Numbered from the stretch's first letter, positions 1-11,293 are shown. The stretch is DNA of 64,000 nt from Laburnicola sp. R22_1 (GCA_014281115.1 JACONQ010000011.1:1612001-1676000), one strand, 5' to 3'. Numbers and translations: made by a program. The notes: generated from the letters alone by a model not told the origin.

Positions 1-61
1 GAGAGATAGCTTTGTTACGTAGACTTTTTACTGCTGTTGTAGGCTTTAAGCCAAGGCGCTT

Positions 62-2407
62 CTAGCTACGTAGGCTTTGTAGAGTGGAGAGGAGATCTAT
101 CTTTATATAAAGACGCCTCGTCTCTAGCAAATCGCCTAGCTCTAAGAAGGTCCTCTTATAGTTAGTGGCCGCCACAGGGATGCTAAAGATTGTAAGGGCA
201 AAGCGCGATAAGACAGGGTACTTGTTAGCCTTCCCCAGCCAGTATAGAATCGGGTTGCGCGCAAACAGGGACTCCTCTAGCACAGGTAACTCGATTATCT
301 AGCGCTCAAACTTATCGCGACAATAGACTAGACGGGCGTTGTTACCTTGTAGGGTAGCTCTTATAAAATTAGACTAACTGCTAGCTGGCCTAGTACGTGC
401 CTTCTTTGCTAGAGGCTCTAGAGTACTAATAGAAAAGGCGGCCTCTTTAAACTCTGCCTATAAGCGTTAAAAGCTAATATGGCAATTATCTAGCTAGCCT
501 TTATATATGTGAGGTCCTGCATAAGCCTCCTTACTGTAATTAAGAGGCACAGCCTACACTTTATCCATATAACTTTTCGTGCGTGGGTGGAGACAACAGG
601 CAGCGTAGTATGCCAGGGTATCCTTTAGCTTGCGCATATACTTAAGGATCTTTATATAAGCCATATTACAGGTGGCTTGTATATAATCCTCTAGGGCGTT
701 AACGTTAGTAAAGTCGACGTTGTTATATTAAAACAGCATCTTGTTAAGGGTAGTGGCAAGCCAATTAAGCGTAGGGAGCACCTCCCAGATGGCTCCTAAC
801 GTGCCAGCTACGCCCCTACCCTCTATACAGGTAGTGGCCTCTTTAAAGGGCTGTAGGATTTTTTAGTACTTTGCAATTGTCGCCTAATCCTTAGCAAAGA
901 GGCTGTCTTCTTTAATAAACTAACGCTTCTTAAGATTAGGCAGTTGGGAGCGTTAACAGGTGCCCTGGCGACGATATTTAATAAGCTTATAATTAATATA
1001 GTTATTAAGAGGCATGCGAAGCTCGAGCGCGCGCGCAAAACAGTCGTAATAGGAGTTCTACCTTGTCTTTACTAGCTTAACAATCTCTAGCGTTTTAACT
1101 TTGCAATCTGCCTCTAATTAAGTGTTGCTAATTATCTAGCACTACTTAAGAAGCTGTCGAGCCTGCGGAGTACAAATAGAGGCAATGACGTTAATTAAGA
1201 CGCCTAGAGGGCCAACCTTACGCCACTTGTTAAGAAACGCCTCCTCCTTATTAAGATGCTCCTCCGCGTTCTTAAACGCCTTACGATCTTTGCTAAATAT
1301 AATTTGCTGGGCGGCAAGGTTAATTATATAGCAGGCGCAGCGTAGCCATTAATAGCGGGCGTTAAAGTTATATTTAATGGTCAGGGCGTTAATTGCGGTG
1401 TTGTTGTTGGTGGCGTTATTAAGGACAAAGTAACCTAAGTTGCAGGCAGAGATCTTGAAGCTCTTAAGCGTGGCATTAATAACAGCGGCAATATTAACGC
1501 CTGTATGCTAGCCCATTAATAAGGGCAGGCCTAATATGTAATCGCGAGGCTTGCTGTCGCAATTAAGGTAGTGGACGCAGATACCTGTCAACGCCTGCTT
1601 GCCGCCTATTAACGTTTAATTGTTAAAGGAGATGTGTATAGCTAATTGCGCGTCGCGTAGATAATTAACAATAGTGGGTACGTACGACTTGTACTCTGCG
1701 ATTATATGAGCTCGTAGGGTGTTGTGGGATCTCTATAGCTCTGCCTTAGCCAGCGGGTTAGCCTGCTGTAACATAGCTTAAAAAGCGGCGCCCTTAATTA
1801 CAGAGAGCGCCTAATTATTGGCCACTACCTAATTAAGCACTAATTATAGGAAACTTGTGCGCGAGAAGCTCTCTGCAATAAGGTTAGCGACGCCCTGCGG
1901 TACGCTAAGGCCTTTGTGATATATGTAGGCGAGCAGAGAGGATTGCTAGGAGGGAGTTGTGACGTGGGAGGTGGCTTTTGGGCTGTTCTTCTTAATGCTG
2001 TGGCCAGCTTTACGCTTACTGAGATGGCGCCTAATTAACGTAGTTGATTAATTAGCGTAATAAAATCTGGCAGGGTGCTTATAATAGTAGCAATAGCGGC
2101 AGAGCTAGTACAGGCGTTGTTGCTTGCGGTGCTAGAGGCAATATCTGTGCCGCTAAACCTAGCTCTTTTGACTGCGCTTTGCACTATGAGCTGGCTTATA
2201 ATAATTTAGCAGGCGTACCTATTTAATGCCCTTGTAATTGTCATCGTCGTCCTCTATGGTGGCGGATGGGGTGCCCATAGAGCTTTTGGCGTCAAGCTCT
2301 GACAGCGTGTTGGTGGCTATATTAGTGGCACCATCTTTGGGAGGGGTTTGTAACGCCGTGCTTTTAAGCCACTAGCTAAAAACTTAAGAGAGGTTACTAT
2401 TTATGCC
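62..2407 (-). pseudogene. hAT transposase, RIP-degenerated (hAT-1)
   Basis: Minus-strand coding remnant of a hAT-superfamily DNA transposase, roughly 750 codons. The C-terminal 73 codons (62-283) are open and match the hAT dimerisation domain: NPILYWLGKANKYPVLSRFA, then SIPVAATNYKRTF and GDLLETRR. Upstream, one frame carries the RNase-H-like core pattern (a segment like GKQALTGICVHYL at about 1590, then NLGYFVLNNATNNNTAINAL at about 1400, then RCACYIINLAAQQIIF). These pieces are separated by TAG/TAA codons where Gln or Trp is expected. Stops are almost all explained by C-to-T or G-to-A changes, so this is RIP damage rather than random decay. The element is inactive. The far side of the transposon lies beyond the window start. 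The family call is confident; exact ends are not. Confidence 0.85.
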
Positions 2408-2609
2408 TTCTAGGCGATTGGGCGTTAGTAGAGCGAGAGAGGTGGTGGGTAAGTAGGTAAGTTAGATGGGTGGTGGGAGATGAGGAAACTCAGAAATACG
2501 GCGCTAAGCCTAGATAGGCAACTATCTCAGGTAAAGTCTGTTAACTCCGAGTTGCCTTATACTCTAAGGATCCAGTATTCTACGATAAACCCCTAAGATC
2601 CTAGGGATT

Positions 2610-2749
2610 CAAGTCTATCAATTAAGTCAATCAAGTCGGCAGGATCTTGATTGACTTGCTAAATTTCGCCTCCCTGATTGACTTGATTGACTTGATTGAC
2701 TTGATACAATCAAGTCAATCAAGTCAAGTTATCAAGTCGACTTGATTGT
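2610..2749. repeat. Subterminal repeats and probable 5' terminus of hAT-1
   Basis: A cluster of direct and inverted copies of the 12-mer ttgattgacttg and its complement caagtcaatcaa. It ends in a near-palindrome (atcaagtcgacttgat) at about 2731-2746. Clustered short subterminal repeats next to a terminus starting CA are typical of hAT elements. The position just upstream of the hAT-1 reading frame suggests the transposon ends near 2749. CpA dinucleotides here are largely unmutated, unlike the coding part. Assignment to hAT-1 is inference. Confidence 0.55.
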
Positions 2750-2886
2750 TGCCAACTCTGGTGGGAACCAGACAAAGCAACATAACTCCAGTACACATGC
2801 GACGCCCAAATGTAATTCCCACATTGAACACGTATCACTGATCATCAATTCGAGTATCCACCGAATTGCGCTTGGACTCCTCAGAT

Positions 2887-3669
2887 ATGGAGACTGTTGA
2901 GACGGCGCAGCAGCAGCGGCACGAGCCACCCGAACCCGCACGATTTACTCCACCCTCTCCTCTAAAAGCTAGGAGACGGCACAATAAGAAGGATCAAGAG
3001 GATCCATTTCTCCAGCCAAGCCACGCATTAGACCCCATTCTCACTTCATCACCAACATCCGCATCAGATGCGCCGGTAGACTTGGAAGAAGAGACTCTCT
3101 ACAAGCGGGTGTGTAGGGTACGTATTCCACCATCATTTATATACCCAGAAGGATTATTCCTCACTGTCCCGAACATTGTTCCGCCTATCTACATTACAGT
3201 CGAATACCCAATCCGTCGATGTGCCGATCCTATCGCGATACGTACTCACAGCTCCTAGATCATCCTAACACCCTTCCTCTTCGCGTCTTTTCTCATATCT
3301 TTGTTCCTAATCGATACCCGCAACGCCATATTCCGCACCAAATCGCACGCTAGTTCCCGCGCCTCCACCTTCTTCGGCTTCCTCGATCCCGAACCCTACC
3401 AAGACCCGCTCCACTCGACCTAGGCACGGCGCGGTTCCACAGCTCATATCAAACCGCCAGATATCCTCGATGCTGATCAGCGAATCGGGAAAGATAAGCA
3501 GAAACAACGATCATGGCATCTTCACAAAAAGATCAGGAAGATGGCTAGGCTGGAGATCAGCGATGCGTTGGAGATGCGGGGTCGGGCTATGGTTGGTATG
3601 GCTTTTATAATTCTGGCAGTGGTTTATGTGGTGTGGTACTGTGTTACTTGGGTGCTAAGCAATTTTTAA
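2887..3669 (+). pseudogene. Two-transmembrane-segment protein gene broken by two TAG stops
   Basis: A frame of 261 codons runs from ATG 2887 to TAA 3667 with no frameshift but with in-frame TAG at 3256 and 3421. Both stops are one C-to-T change from CAG, the classic RIP lesion. The first 123 codons are polar and Pro/Gln-rich (METVETAQQQRHEPPEP), followed by a segment ending YPIRRCADPIAIRTHSS. After the first stop comes a hydrophobic stretch (IILTPFLFASFLISLFLI), then a soluble part, a basic stretch (KDKQKQRSWHLHKKIRKMAR) and a second hydrophobic segment (FIILAVVYVVWYCVTWVL) near the C terminus. No family recognised. Base composition is gene-like, so this looks like a host single-copy gene inactivated by leakage of RIP from the adjacent hAT element. 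Stop-codon readthrough or an intron covering the stops cannot be excluded. Confidence 0.6.
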
Positions 3670-3942
3670 GAATTAGCAAATAGATGTTTGGTAAACATAT
3701 ACAAAGAAACAATATAGAGATAGTTTAATAAGATCTCTAAGGTACAAGATCGATTCACGTCTCCAATTGTCACCTCCTTCTATACGAGGGCAGCTCAAAG
3801 CTTTTACTTGTCTTAGTACGCTGTAAGAGAAACTACCAAGAGTAAGAACAAGCAGTACTTATTTCTAAACATTGTGTTAACATTTGCATAGGACCATCTT
3901 CGCTATCCTTTGCATCCTACTTCCAACACTCATCCACCCACC

Positions 3943-4216
3943 ATGTCCAGCAATTAATCAAACACCTCCACCTTGCCAAACATTCCTCAACCCTCGCAGC
4001 CCTCACCCTCCAGGGAGCAGGGTAGTGTTCCTTAAAATTAATAGAGAACCTAACCACAGTAATAGTGGAGCGGAGAACAGCTCCCAGAATAATATTTCGG
4101 GGGCCGCCTCAGCAGATATAAGCCACCATTATGATCTTGCAATTAATTATAGCGTCCTAGAGCCTTATAATACTCCCGCTAAATCAGGAAAACATAGGCC
4201 TAATAGCTTAAATTAG
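3943..4216 (+). pseudogene. Possible Gln/Ser/Pro-rich coding remnant
   Basis: From ATG 3943 the frame reads MSSN, a TAA, then SNTSTLPNIPQPSQPSPSRE, followed by more TAA/TAG codons at positions where Gln would continue the pattern. An overlapping frame (TTG 3884 to 4216) is open for 110 codons and starts with a hydrophobic stretch. Neither resembles a known family. The first reading needs repeated CAA-to-TAA changes, which is consistent with RIP, but the evidence is compositional only. 3670-3883 is A-rich sequence in which no gene is seen. Confidence 0.25.
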
Positions 4217-4244
4217 GCTAGCACTTAAATATTATATTAAGTTT

Positions 4245-4351
4245 GAAGATCTTCGTCGTGTGGAGATTCTAACCAAGGTTGAGTCCGCACCATACACAGA
4301 GAGGAGTAAAAGAGGAGGCACCAAAACCTAGTACCTAGCACACAGTGATTA
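4245..4351 (+). mobile_element. X-family element, truncated solo end (X6)
   Basis: About 107 bp matching only one end of the X elements (the end that begins near agatctt and contains gattctaaccaagg and a run ending cctagcacacag). It is flanked by an exact 12-bp direct repeat, tatattaagttt (4233-4244 and 4352-4363). It is the least RIP-mutated copy in the window, keeping several CA dinucleotides that other copies have lost. Confidence 0.7.
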
Positions 4352-4864
4352 TATATTAAGTTTAAAAAAATAACATAATTTAATATATATAATATTGCTT
4401 ATAGAGGTTTTTACCTTATTGTAATTCGTCCCTACTATTACTACATAATATACTTTGTTATCTCTTCTTATTATGCTCTATATTGCTCTATTTGACTCCT
4501 TACAGTTGTGGTTAAAGCAAAGTTTAGAGGGGCTTTGAGTAAGGAGAGTTAGCGCGAGCGGTAAGTTAAAGAATATATACAGAGTGTAGGCTTACTACTG
4601 CTTAAAGATTTATGTGCGTTACTAGTAAGGAAACTAGTAAGACAGTCTGCCTTACAAGCTACTAGACGCCGCGCGGTATTAGCCAAACAGCATTAACATC
4701 TAAGAAGCCTACCACGGCGCGTTAGCGGTCTTATTATCTAACTATCTTGCTATTAGGCGCTATAATAGATAGAGCTACAGAGACGAACAATCTGGCGCAG
4801 AAAACTAGTGCAGAAGGTACAGGACTAGGCGCAGCTACCATAGGGACTAGAGCTGTTAAAATAG

Positions 4865-5107
4865 AAGGTTAAGTATCTGGACTCTATTGGTATATGCGTC
4901 CCACCGCTTAACCTATCTAAGGATGCTAGAATAGTGGGTATCCTAGAAAAAGTGAAGAAATACTACTGTACAAGGGTTATAGTTATGGCTGACTTATTCT
5001 TCGCAGATAGCTCCCTTTCTGGAACCATAATAGGCCGAGTGTGCGATGGTCACCGCGGCATCGGTAGGGAGACCAAAGGCAAGGTTGGGCAGACCCGCTT
5101 CCTTTGA
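4865..5107 (+). other. Unrecognised 80-codon open frame
   Basis: An open frame bounded by TAG 4862 and TGA 5105 straddles the border between AT-rich, TpA-rich sequence (4364-4990) and GC-balanced sequence. Its N-terminal half (KYLDSIGICVPPLNLSKDAR, then ILEKVKKYYCTRVIVMADLF) looks protein-like and continues an upstream frame interrupted by TAG/TAA. It may be the tail of a RIP-damaged transposon or gene. No domain recognised. Confidence 0.25.
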
Positions 5108-5204
5108 GAGATTTGAATAGTGGGTTTTGCCAGTTGCTTCGCACCCTGAGAGATCTGATTAACCATCTGAGGCATGTACTGGACGATCGACCTAGGTTAG
5201 GCAT

Positions 5205-6780
5205 GGAATGACGTTGAGTGTAAGCACTTGAGGCCTTATAGAGGCTTGAACCTTGGGAGATTAGTTTTAAGGCATCTTTTATATGTCTATGCTCCTTGAT
5301 GAGGAGGCTTAGCCTAGTATATTGTAGATCCTTGCTTCTCTTCTAGAAGCCGTTGTAACTGCACTAGGATCTGTTCCTCTAGCTAATTGTGGGGTGGTAG
5401 GTTGGATGGGAGACCCGAGTTGGTTGGTTGGCGCTACTGACGCAACCACAACACTCCTTGTACACGAGAGTTATCTACGCGGGCTGATACGTTGTTAATC
5501 TGCTACAATCTACTAGTGTAAAGCTGGGGCAATAAGATGGACTTCCTGGTCCCTTGTGGGGACATTAGGTGGGGAAATACCGCGATGCTTTGCCTTCAGC
5601 GTTCCCTTCGGTGTGGATAGTTATTAGTTGTGCGACTATTCAATTTGTCGTGTCTGCATATTAAACTTATGACAAATGTGACTACGAGTGAGTGACGTAC
5701 TAGTAGGTATGTTTAATTTGTTTGATGATGGATTGACAGTGTAAGGTATGGACAATCTAGGAAGAAATATCAGCTCAAAAACACGATCGACACGTAGCTG
5801 GGTAGCGCACATGCCGTGAAATATTAACCGGCTGGGGTAGTTAGATAATTTGTGGCGTTCAATATGCTCAAAGTGAGCATGCGTTGTAGTCCAAACCCTA
5901 GTCAGGTACTCATAAGGCGACCAGCTACGAAAGATCTCCCTGACCAAGAGTAAACTATGATTAAGAAAACTTCGCGTACGTTGGGTACACGGTATAATGC
6001 TGTTATGGAAAGCTATGCCAAGAGTAAACAACAATGGCATTGGTGGGTACATAGGTGGGGTCGGTTAGTTTTGGCTGATGCAAGCTAAGGAAAATAGGCT
6101 GACAGTATGCCTAAGCCACAGGATTCCAGCAGTGGGGCCAAAGATGGGGCTGAAACATTGCCCTTTTTAACCGTCCGACTTCTAGTCTTGTTGGAATGGT
6201 GTAACTTTGGTTAACTATGTAACACTGTGATTCGCTCGTGCGAGAATAGCTTTGATGGGGGTTTATTCTGTTAGCGATTAATGCTTGTTGTGCTTGTAGA
6301 TCTTGGTCTTGAGTGCAGTGGCGCGGAGGAGGCCACAGTTCGTGTAACATGGCAATACTATGGGAAAACTAGAGAGATGATGTTGATGGTATAGATGCAA
6401 TAGTATCCTGCACCCTGTTGTACCACTGTGTGGGCTATAGGCGCCATATTCGCATGTTTTGGGGTGCTTTGAGCAAATTAGAGGGAGAATAAGTACGTTG
6501 GATGAGTCCGGATGGCCTGGTGTGTAGTACTTGTGATGCCGCAGGACAGGAACGAGCCTCTCTTTTATAGATTATTAGTGCTTGTCCCCGCTTTCTACGC
6601 CCCAAAGGGATCTTTTCTGGTAAGAGATGCCTTCTTACACTTAGTATGAGCCTGTTACTGAAATACAGGGCACTGCGGAAGGAAGAACCGGGTGATAACA
6701 AAGATCTTGCCATTTTGTGATGGGACGATTGTCTCTCTGTCTCTGTCTGTTGTGTGCGCAGCATGGGATTGATTTGCGCC
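5205..6780. other. GC-balanced stretch without recognisable gene
   Basis: Unique-looking sequence with ordinary CpA/TpG content. The longest frame is 138 codons on the minus strand (5636-6052, starting MYPPMPLLFTLGIAF). Shorter overlapping frames occur at 6111-6350 and 6435-6853 on the minus strand. None shows a signal peptide, domain or splice pattern I can defend, so no CDS is called. Confidence 0.4.
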
Positions 6781-6788
6781 GCAAAATG

Positions 6789-6795
6789 TATAAAG
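6789..6795 (+). promoter_or_regulatory. TATA-like box upstream of the small secreted protein pseudogene
   Basis: TATAAAG lies about 120 bp before ATG 6914. It is followed by a C/T-rich leader (repeated cttc, ctaacact, caaaATG) of the kind that precedes fungal start codons. It supports the downstream frame having once been a real gene. Confidence 0.45.
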
Positions 6796-6913
6796 AGGTG
6801 CTAGTTTCCCCTCTAAAGTTTATTAATACAGCACTACAATCACTAACTTCCACACTAACACTTTAATCTTCTACTTAACTTTTAAGCTTTAAGCTTCTAT
6901 CACACTTCTCAAA

Positions 6914-7078
6914 ATGTTCTCTAAGACTATTATCGCTCACCGCCCTCTTCGCCACCCTAGCAGTCGGCGCTGCTGTACAGCCTATGGAGCGCGCTATTGC
7001 GATCGCTGCCGACCCAAGTACGCTGAATACCCCCGCTCTCTCTCTCGCATCTCCCAGCCCCTTCTCCTTAGGGTTTTA
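6914..7078 (+). pseudogene. Small secreted protein gene, frameshifted and interrupted
   Basis: The start MFSKTII is followed, after a change of frame about 22 bases in, by LTALFATLAVGAAVQPMERA and a short Ala/Ser/Pro-rich tail. Joined, these form a typical fungal secretion signal (short N region, hydrophobic core, Ala-rich cleavage region). The break lies in a ct/tc repeat (gctcaccgc), consistent with loss of two bases. The frame then hits TAA at 7076, and a C-family element follows at about 7106. Just past that element an exon-like end reaches gtaagt at about 7254, with ctaacag at about 7294, so the gene probably continued with an intron. Likely a dead effector or secreted-protein gene. Function unknown. 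Confidence 0.5.
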
Positions 7079-7105
7079 ATTGATACTAATATAGCTAAAA
7101 CAACC

Positions 7106-7220
7106 CCTTTTTGTCAACACCACCTTGAAACGCTTTTCTGTGTCAACAACAGCAGGAGGGATAACTGCTATTATTGTAATATTTTTATTAGAAACCCCTT
7201 AGTCGCAAAAAAAAAAAAAA
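7106..7220 (+). mobile_element. C-family retroposon-like fragment (least mutated copy)
   Basis: It starts near cctttttgtcaacacc and ends ttagaaaccccttagtcgc followed by 14 A residues. It contains the hairpin arms agcag and ctgct and keeps CA dinucleotides that other copies have lost. Possible imperfect target duplication aaaacaacc/aaaacgaacc. It lies within the small secreted protein pseudogene. Confidence 0.7.
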
Positions 7221-7299
7221 CGAACCATGACTATGGCAACACAATTGGCGGCGGTAAGTTACTGAACTACTTGTCCTTGTGAGATGAGATGGCTAACAG

Positions 7300-8074
7300 T
7301 AGAGTGTAGCCTGCGAGATTAAGAGAGACCACCTGAAGTGTGTCGCTTAGGCGAATTGTTAATGATGTTCCAGATTTAAGGAACTGTTGACAATGGATCT
7401 GGGGGATCAGCGGCTTGGGGTGCGAGCAGAGGGAAGGGAGAAAGGTGGAGGGATTAGGAAGGATCTAGGGCTGAGTGTCCATATTGTCCTGTTACTTGTT
7501 ACCTTTCCTTGATTGGTTGAATACAAGGTTGCAACCCTTTACTATCTTGTTACTTCGTTGATTTGTTATTATTAAGAGCTTAGGCAGATTCTGCAATGAT
7601 TAACATGCAACTTGGCAAAGCTTGCGGATTATTATGTATGACCCTCGTTTCTAGGTTTCTACTAAGTTTCTATGATTTGCTTGAAGAATGTCACTGTCAG
7701 AATAACTATAATGGCTCTCCATAGAGAATGTTCCCTGAGAGATTAACTATTACAGACTACCCTCTCCTGCGTTTGTAATTTATGACTTAGATATCGCGTA
7801 AAACAAATGGGCCCTACGCTATCCAGGTCTCTTTGCTAACAAGTGAAGCCACTCCTAGTGTAATTATGCTTCTATAGCATATAAGGTAAGAGCTATTAGG
7901 TGGTTGACTAAAAGGGTTTCGTGAATTTGATATGAACATTGCTATGAAGCATTGTGGGTCTTCTGTCGATTTCTTTCTTAGGGGTAGATCTTCGATGTAG
8001 ATCTATTAAGTACCTACTTTATTAAGTTTTATATAGTATATAGTATATAGTTTAAAGTTAATAATTATATTAAT
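7300..8074. other. Intergenic stretch
   Basis: GC-balanced to about 8000, then increasingly TpA-rich. No open frame over about 60 codons, no repeats and no RNA-gene signature seen. Confidence 0.4.
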
Positions 8075-8087
8075 TATATAAAGCTTA

Positions 8088-8210
8088 CTTTTTGTAATTA
8101 CCCTTTCACGCTCTTTTTAATTACTAAGTAGGGGGCTCTGCTTTTTTTGTTATACTATTTAAGATAAAAGCCTTTATCGTTCTACCCCTAGGTAGTTAAT
8201 TAACAACACA
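8088..8210 (-). mobile_element. B element, complete short copy (B1)
   Basis: A 123-bp B unit on the minus strand, flanked by an exact 13-bp duplication tatataaagctta (8075-8087 and 8211-8223). It holds the conserved core: ttaattactaagtag, ggggctctgc and aaagcctttatc. Confidence 0.8.
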
Positions 8211-8223
8211 TATATAAAGCTTA

Positions 8224-9615
8224 CGCTTTTTTTTATAATTAACTTTTTACGCTCTTTTTAATTACTAAGTAGAGGGCTCTACTTTTTTTATTATACTATT
8301 TAAGATTTCTTCCCCAGAGTTAATCTGTAATATTACGTAATCCTAGGCCGACTATTTAACTAACTACTGTGTTACGTAATTAATAATTTCTTTAATAATA
8401 TTTTTTGCTATAATAATAATAATAATAATTATAATAACAACTAACCTAACTATTTTATTAACTCTCTTCTATAGTAGATCTTTCCTTACAACTAGCAAGC
8501 TATATACTACCCCCTAGGACCTTGCTACTACTATTTATCTCCCCTATGCTTTTGCCACTACTACTTACTCTTACCTTTATTACTTATAGTCCTCTACCTT
8601 AATAGTAGCCTAAATAATTACTACTATCTTAATAAGCTTTTTATATTACTATTATACCTTTAGCGTTTTATATATTATAATAAACTCTTTCTTTTCTTTA
8701 CTCTAGTCCTCGCCCTTATAGTCCTTATTACTTTTATTTTTAGTTATATTTTTAAGCTTCTATAGTATAATCTTTATATTATGCTATTATTACATTATAA
8801 AAACTATATTTTTCTACTAATATTTAAATACTAAAGAAGTGTGTTACACTCTAGAATCTAGAGGCATAAGGTATAGTAAATTAGCCTAAAAATATTACTA
8901 ATAAGGTACTTAAAAATAAGCTCTAGAGGCCCCTTTAATAATTTTTTAGTTGTATAAGGTTGCTAAATCTTTAGGGATTATTCTTAATTTTGCCTAGCTA
9001 GTTGTCTATACTCTAGTTAAATTTAATAATAGCTATATTACTATAGGTATTAGACTTAGATATAATATTAGGTTATTAGAAAGTAGTTATTATATTACTA
9101 GATATAATTAATAAAGAGTTAGATTTAAAAATATAATATTATATATTAAAGTAAAGATTTAGTATACTAGGTATTACTAATATTATAAGAGACTTATACA
9201 CTATGCGTATAGCAAACTATAGTTATGCTACTACTAGATTATAAGCGTAATAACTAAACTATAGTTAAGTATTTTATTACTTATACTGCTCCTATAGTTG
9301 CAACTCTATATAGGTCTACTATAGCTTTCTAATAGTCTACTAGTTAATAGATAATATATAACTTAGTTATACTAGATAATAGACTATCTATTAACTACTA
9401 TTAATAATATAATTAGTATTATTTTGTGTATATTTTAGTACTACTACTATATGCTAGGTACTAGGTTATAGTGTCTTCTGTTTTACTCCTCTCTATATAT
9501 AGTGCGAACTTAACCTTAGTTAGAATCTCTACACAATAAAGATCTTTAATACTATTTAAGATAAAAGCCTTTATTATCCTACCCCTAGGTAGATAAATTA
9601 ACGCCACACACATAA
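8224..9615 (-). mobile_element. B element split by X1 (B2)
   Basis: A B unit whose two halves (8224-8306 and 9549-9615) are separated by X1. The outer end runs into short tandem ataa units (about 9610-9628). B2 directly follows the target duplication of B1. Confidence 0.7.
8307..9548 (-). mobile_element. X element, full length (X1)
   Basis: 1242 bp inserted in B2 with an exact 14-bp duplication, atactatttaagat (8293-8306 and 9549-9562). It is the inverted counterpart of X3 (40002-41268). In the X3 orientation it encodes a single RIP-damaged protein. Here the coding is almost unreadable because of stops. Confidence 0.75.
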
Positions 9616-9673
9616 ATAAATAAATAAAATTCTTAGAAGTTTCTATTACTAGCAGCAGATAAGAGAATAGGTA

Positions 9674-10204
9674 CTCGGCCCCAATAGTTACAGTTGTAAT
9701 TTTCTAGCGAAAAGGCCGTGCTACGCACAGCCTACCTAGCTTAACGCGCCATATATACTTAACAATCTAACCTACTAAAATACTACTTTAATATATTAAA
9801 ATTACGCGTTTTTTGCCTAGGTAAAATACCTAAATATGCTAGGGAGCCCTCTGCTTATGCGCGTAAATACTAGATTATTGCTACTAGTATTATAGAGCTT
9901 AAAGATCTTGCTTTTCTAAATATACGCACGTATTGTTACAACTAAAATATTAACTATATCTCTACTAACAACTCTAGAGAGCTATTAACAGCGGTAATAA
10001 TAAGTTACTAGTAACGCGCCTACTAATAAATAAGAAGCTATCTAATAAGCACTATTTTATATAACTAGAAATATAATTATAGTACAATTTACTATACAAA
10101 AATTATTTTGGATTATTAAGCCTGTGTGGCGCGTTAAGCTTAGTGGGCCGTGCTACGCACGGCCTTTTCGCCAGAAAATTACGACTGTAACCGTTGGGGC
10201 CGAG
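9674..10204. mobile_element. 531-bp MITE with 78-bp inverted repeats
   Basis: Terminal inverted repeats at 9674-9751 and 10127-10204 begin ctcggccccaa and match over about 78 bp with few differences. The flanks are TA on both sides (9672-9673 and 10205-10206), the Tc1/mariner/pogo target duplication. Each arm holds a palindrome (ggccgtgc tac gcacggcc) able to form its own hairpin. The left arm has fewer intact CpA than the right. The interior shows no clear transposase, so a non-autonomous element is inferred. Confidence 0.85.
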
Positions 10205-10206
10205 TA

Positions 10207-11280
10207 TAGCGAGTTTCTTCTTTCTACGCGGTGGCCGACTGCACTAGGACCATAGTGATGATAAGTACATGGACCCACCGGTCTTCAAGTCCAGAACAGT
10301 GCCAATGTACCTCGACGGGTATCTGCGCGCCGTTCCTGCGCCGGCCAACCTGACCCCATTTAGGTTGGTATGGTGGGGGCAATCAAGCTTATTTTCTACC
10401 AAGCTTATTGTCTTCGCACTCGCGAAAGCAGAGCTCAGGGGCGCACTCACGTTCGGCAACTTCTCTGCATGCATAGAATGTTCGTCGCGGCATGGATGCG
10501 ACAGGATTATTGCGCTTTTTATAGCCTGCTGCATGCAGAGCTTAACATGTTTCGACGACTACTTAGCATAAAGAATTCGAGGTGGCGCATTCATTGCTCG
10601 AGACGGTGTGTGTTTGATGTAGCAATTCGCTCGACTACTTTTAGGCCGCCAGGCAAACATAGCGAGGAGTCAACCGCCTTGGATGTCATGGGGAGATACA
10701 GTATGGTGCGACGTGGTAGTTGGGCTTTCCTTGGCTTTTTGTAGTCGAGATTGTCGGTTGCCCAGAAGAGAAGAGGACGTGATGAAAAATACGTGTGAGC
10801 AGGCGAGAGAAGGCGTGTAAGCGTGTCGGTTAGCAGTGAGCACCAGCCTGATTGTGGGAAGCAATAATGGATACCTAAGGTAATGCATGAAGGCACAGAT
10901 TGATTGTACCGTTTCGATACAAGGGATCATCATGGCACGTGCTATCTAATGCCAGGCCAGTCAGGGTCGGAAGCCCGACAGCCCGATCTCGGCGGAAGTA
11001 TTCCGCCCCGTGGCTGTCAACTGCGACGCCGACTCGTACTGTGGGCGCTCACCAAGGGCTTCGCCATGCAACATGTACACGGCAGTACTCGTAGTGGCGC
11101 TGTACCAAGGTGTAGTCGTCGTGCAGTAACTACAAGACCCTACCATGACTCCAACCCGGCAGTTGGCGCCTGCGGAGATGAGGTCTGCGAGGGTATGCTT
11201 CATGCGCCGACGGGTTGACGGCAGTTGTACACAGGGGCACGGACACACTGACGAACGCGGTTGGCAGGTACCTACGGCAA
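10207..11280. other. Unique GC-rich upstream region of the lipase gene
   Basis: Several overlapping frames of 87-124 codons occur on both strands (for example 10269-10571 plus and 10591-10896 minus), with no family resemblance and mutual overlap. I regard it as the promoter/intergenic region of the gene at 11356. At 10969-11010 there is an inverted-repeat-like GC stretch (gcccgatctcggcgg). Confidence 0.4.
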
Positions 11281-11286
11281 GATACA

Positions 11287-11293
11287 TATAAGG
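11287..11293 (+). promoter_or_regulatory. TATA-like box of the lipase gene
   Basis: TATAAGG lies 63 bp before ATG 11356 and is followed by a pyrimidine-rich leader (cttccacctccgtc). Confidence 0.4.
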
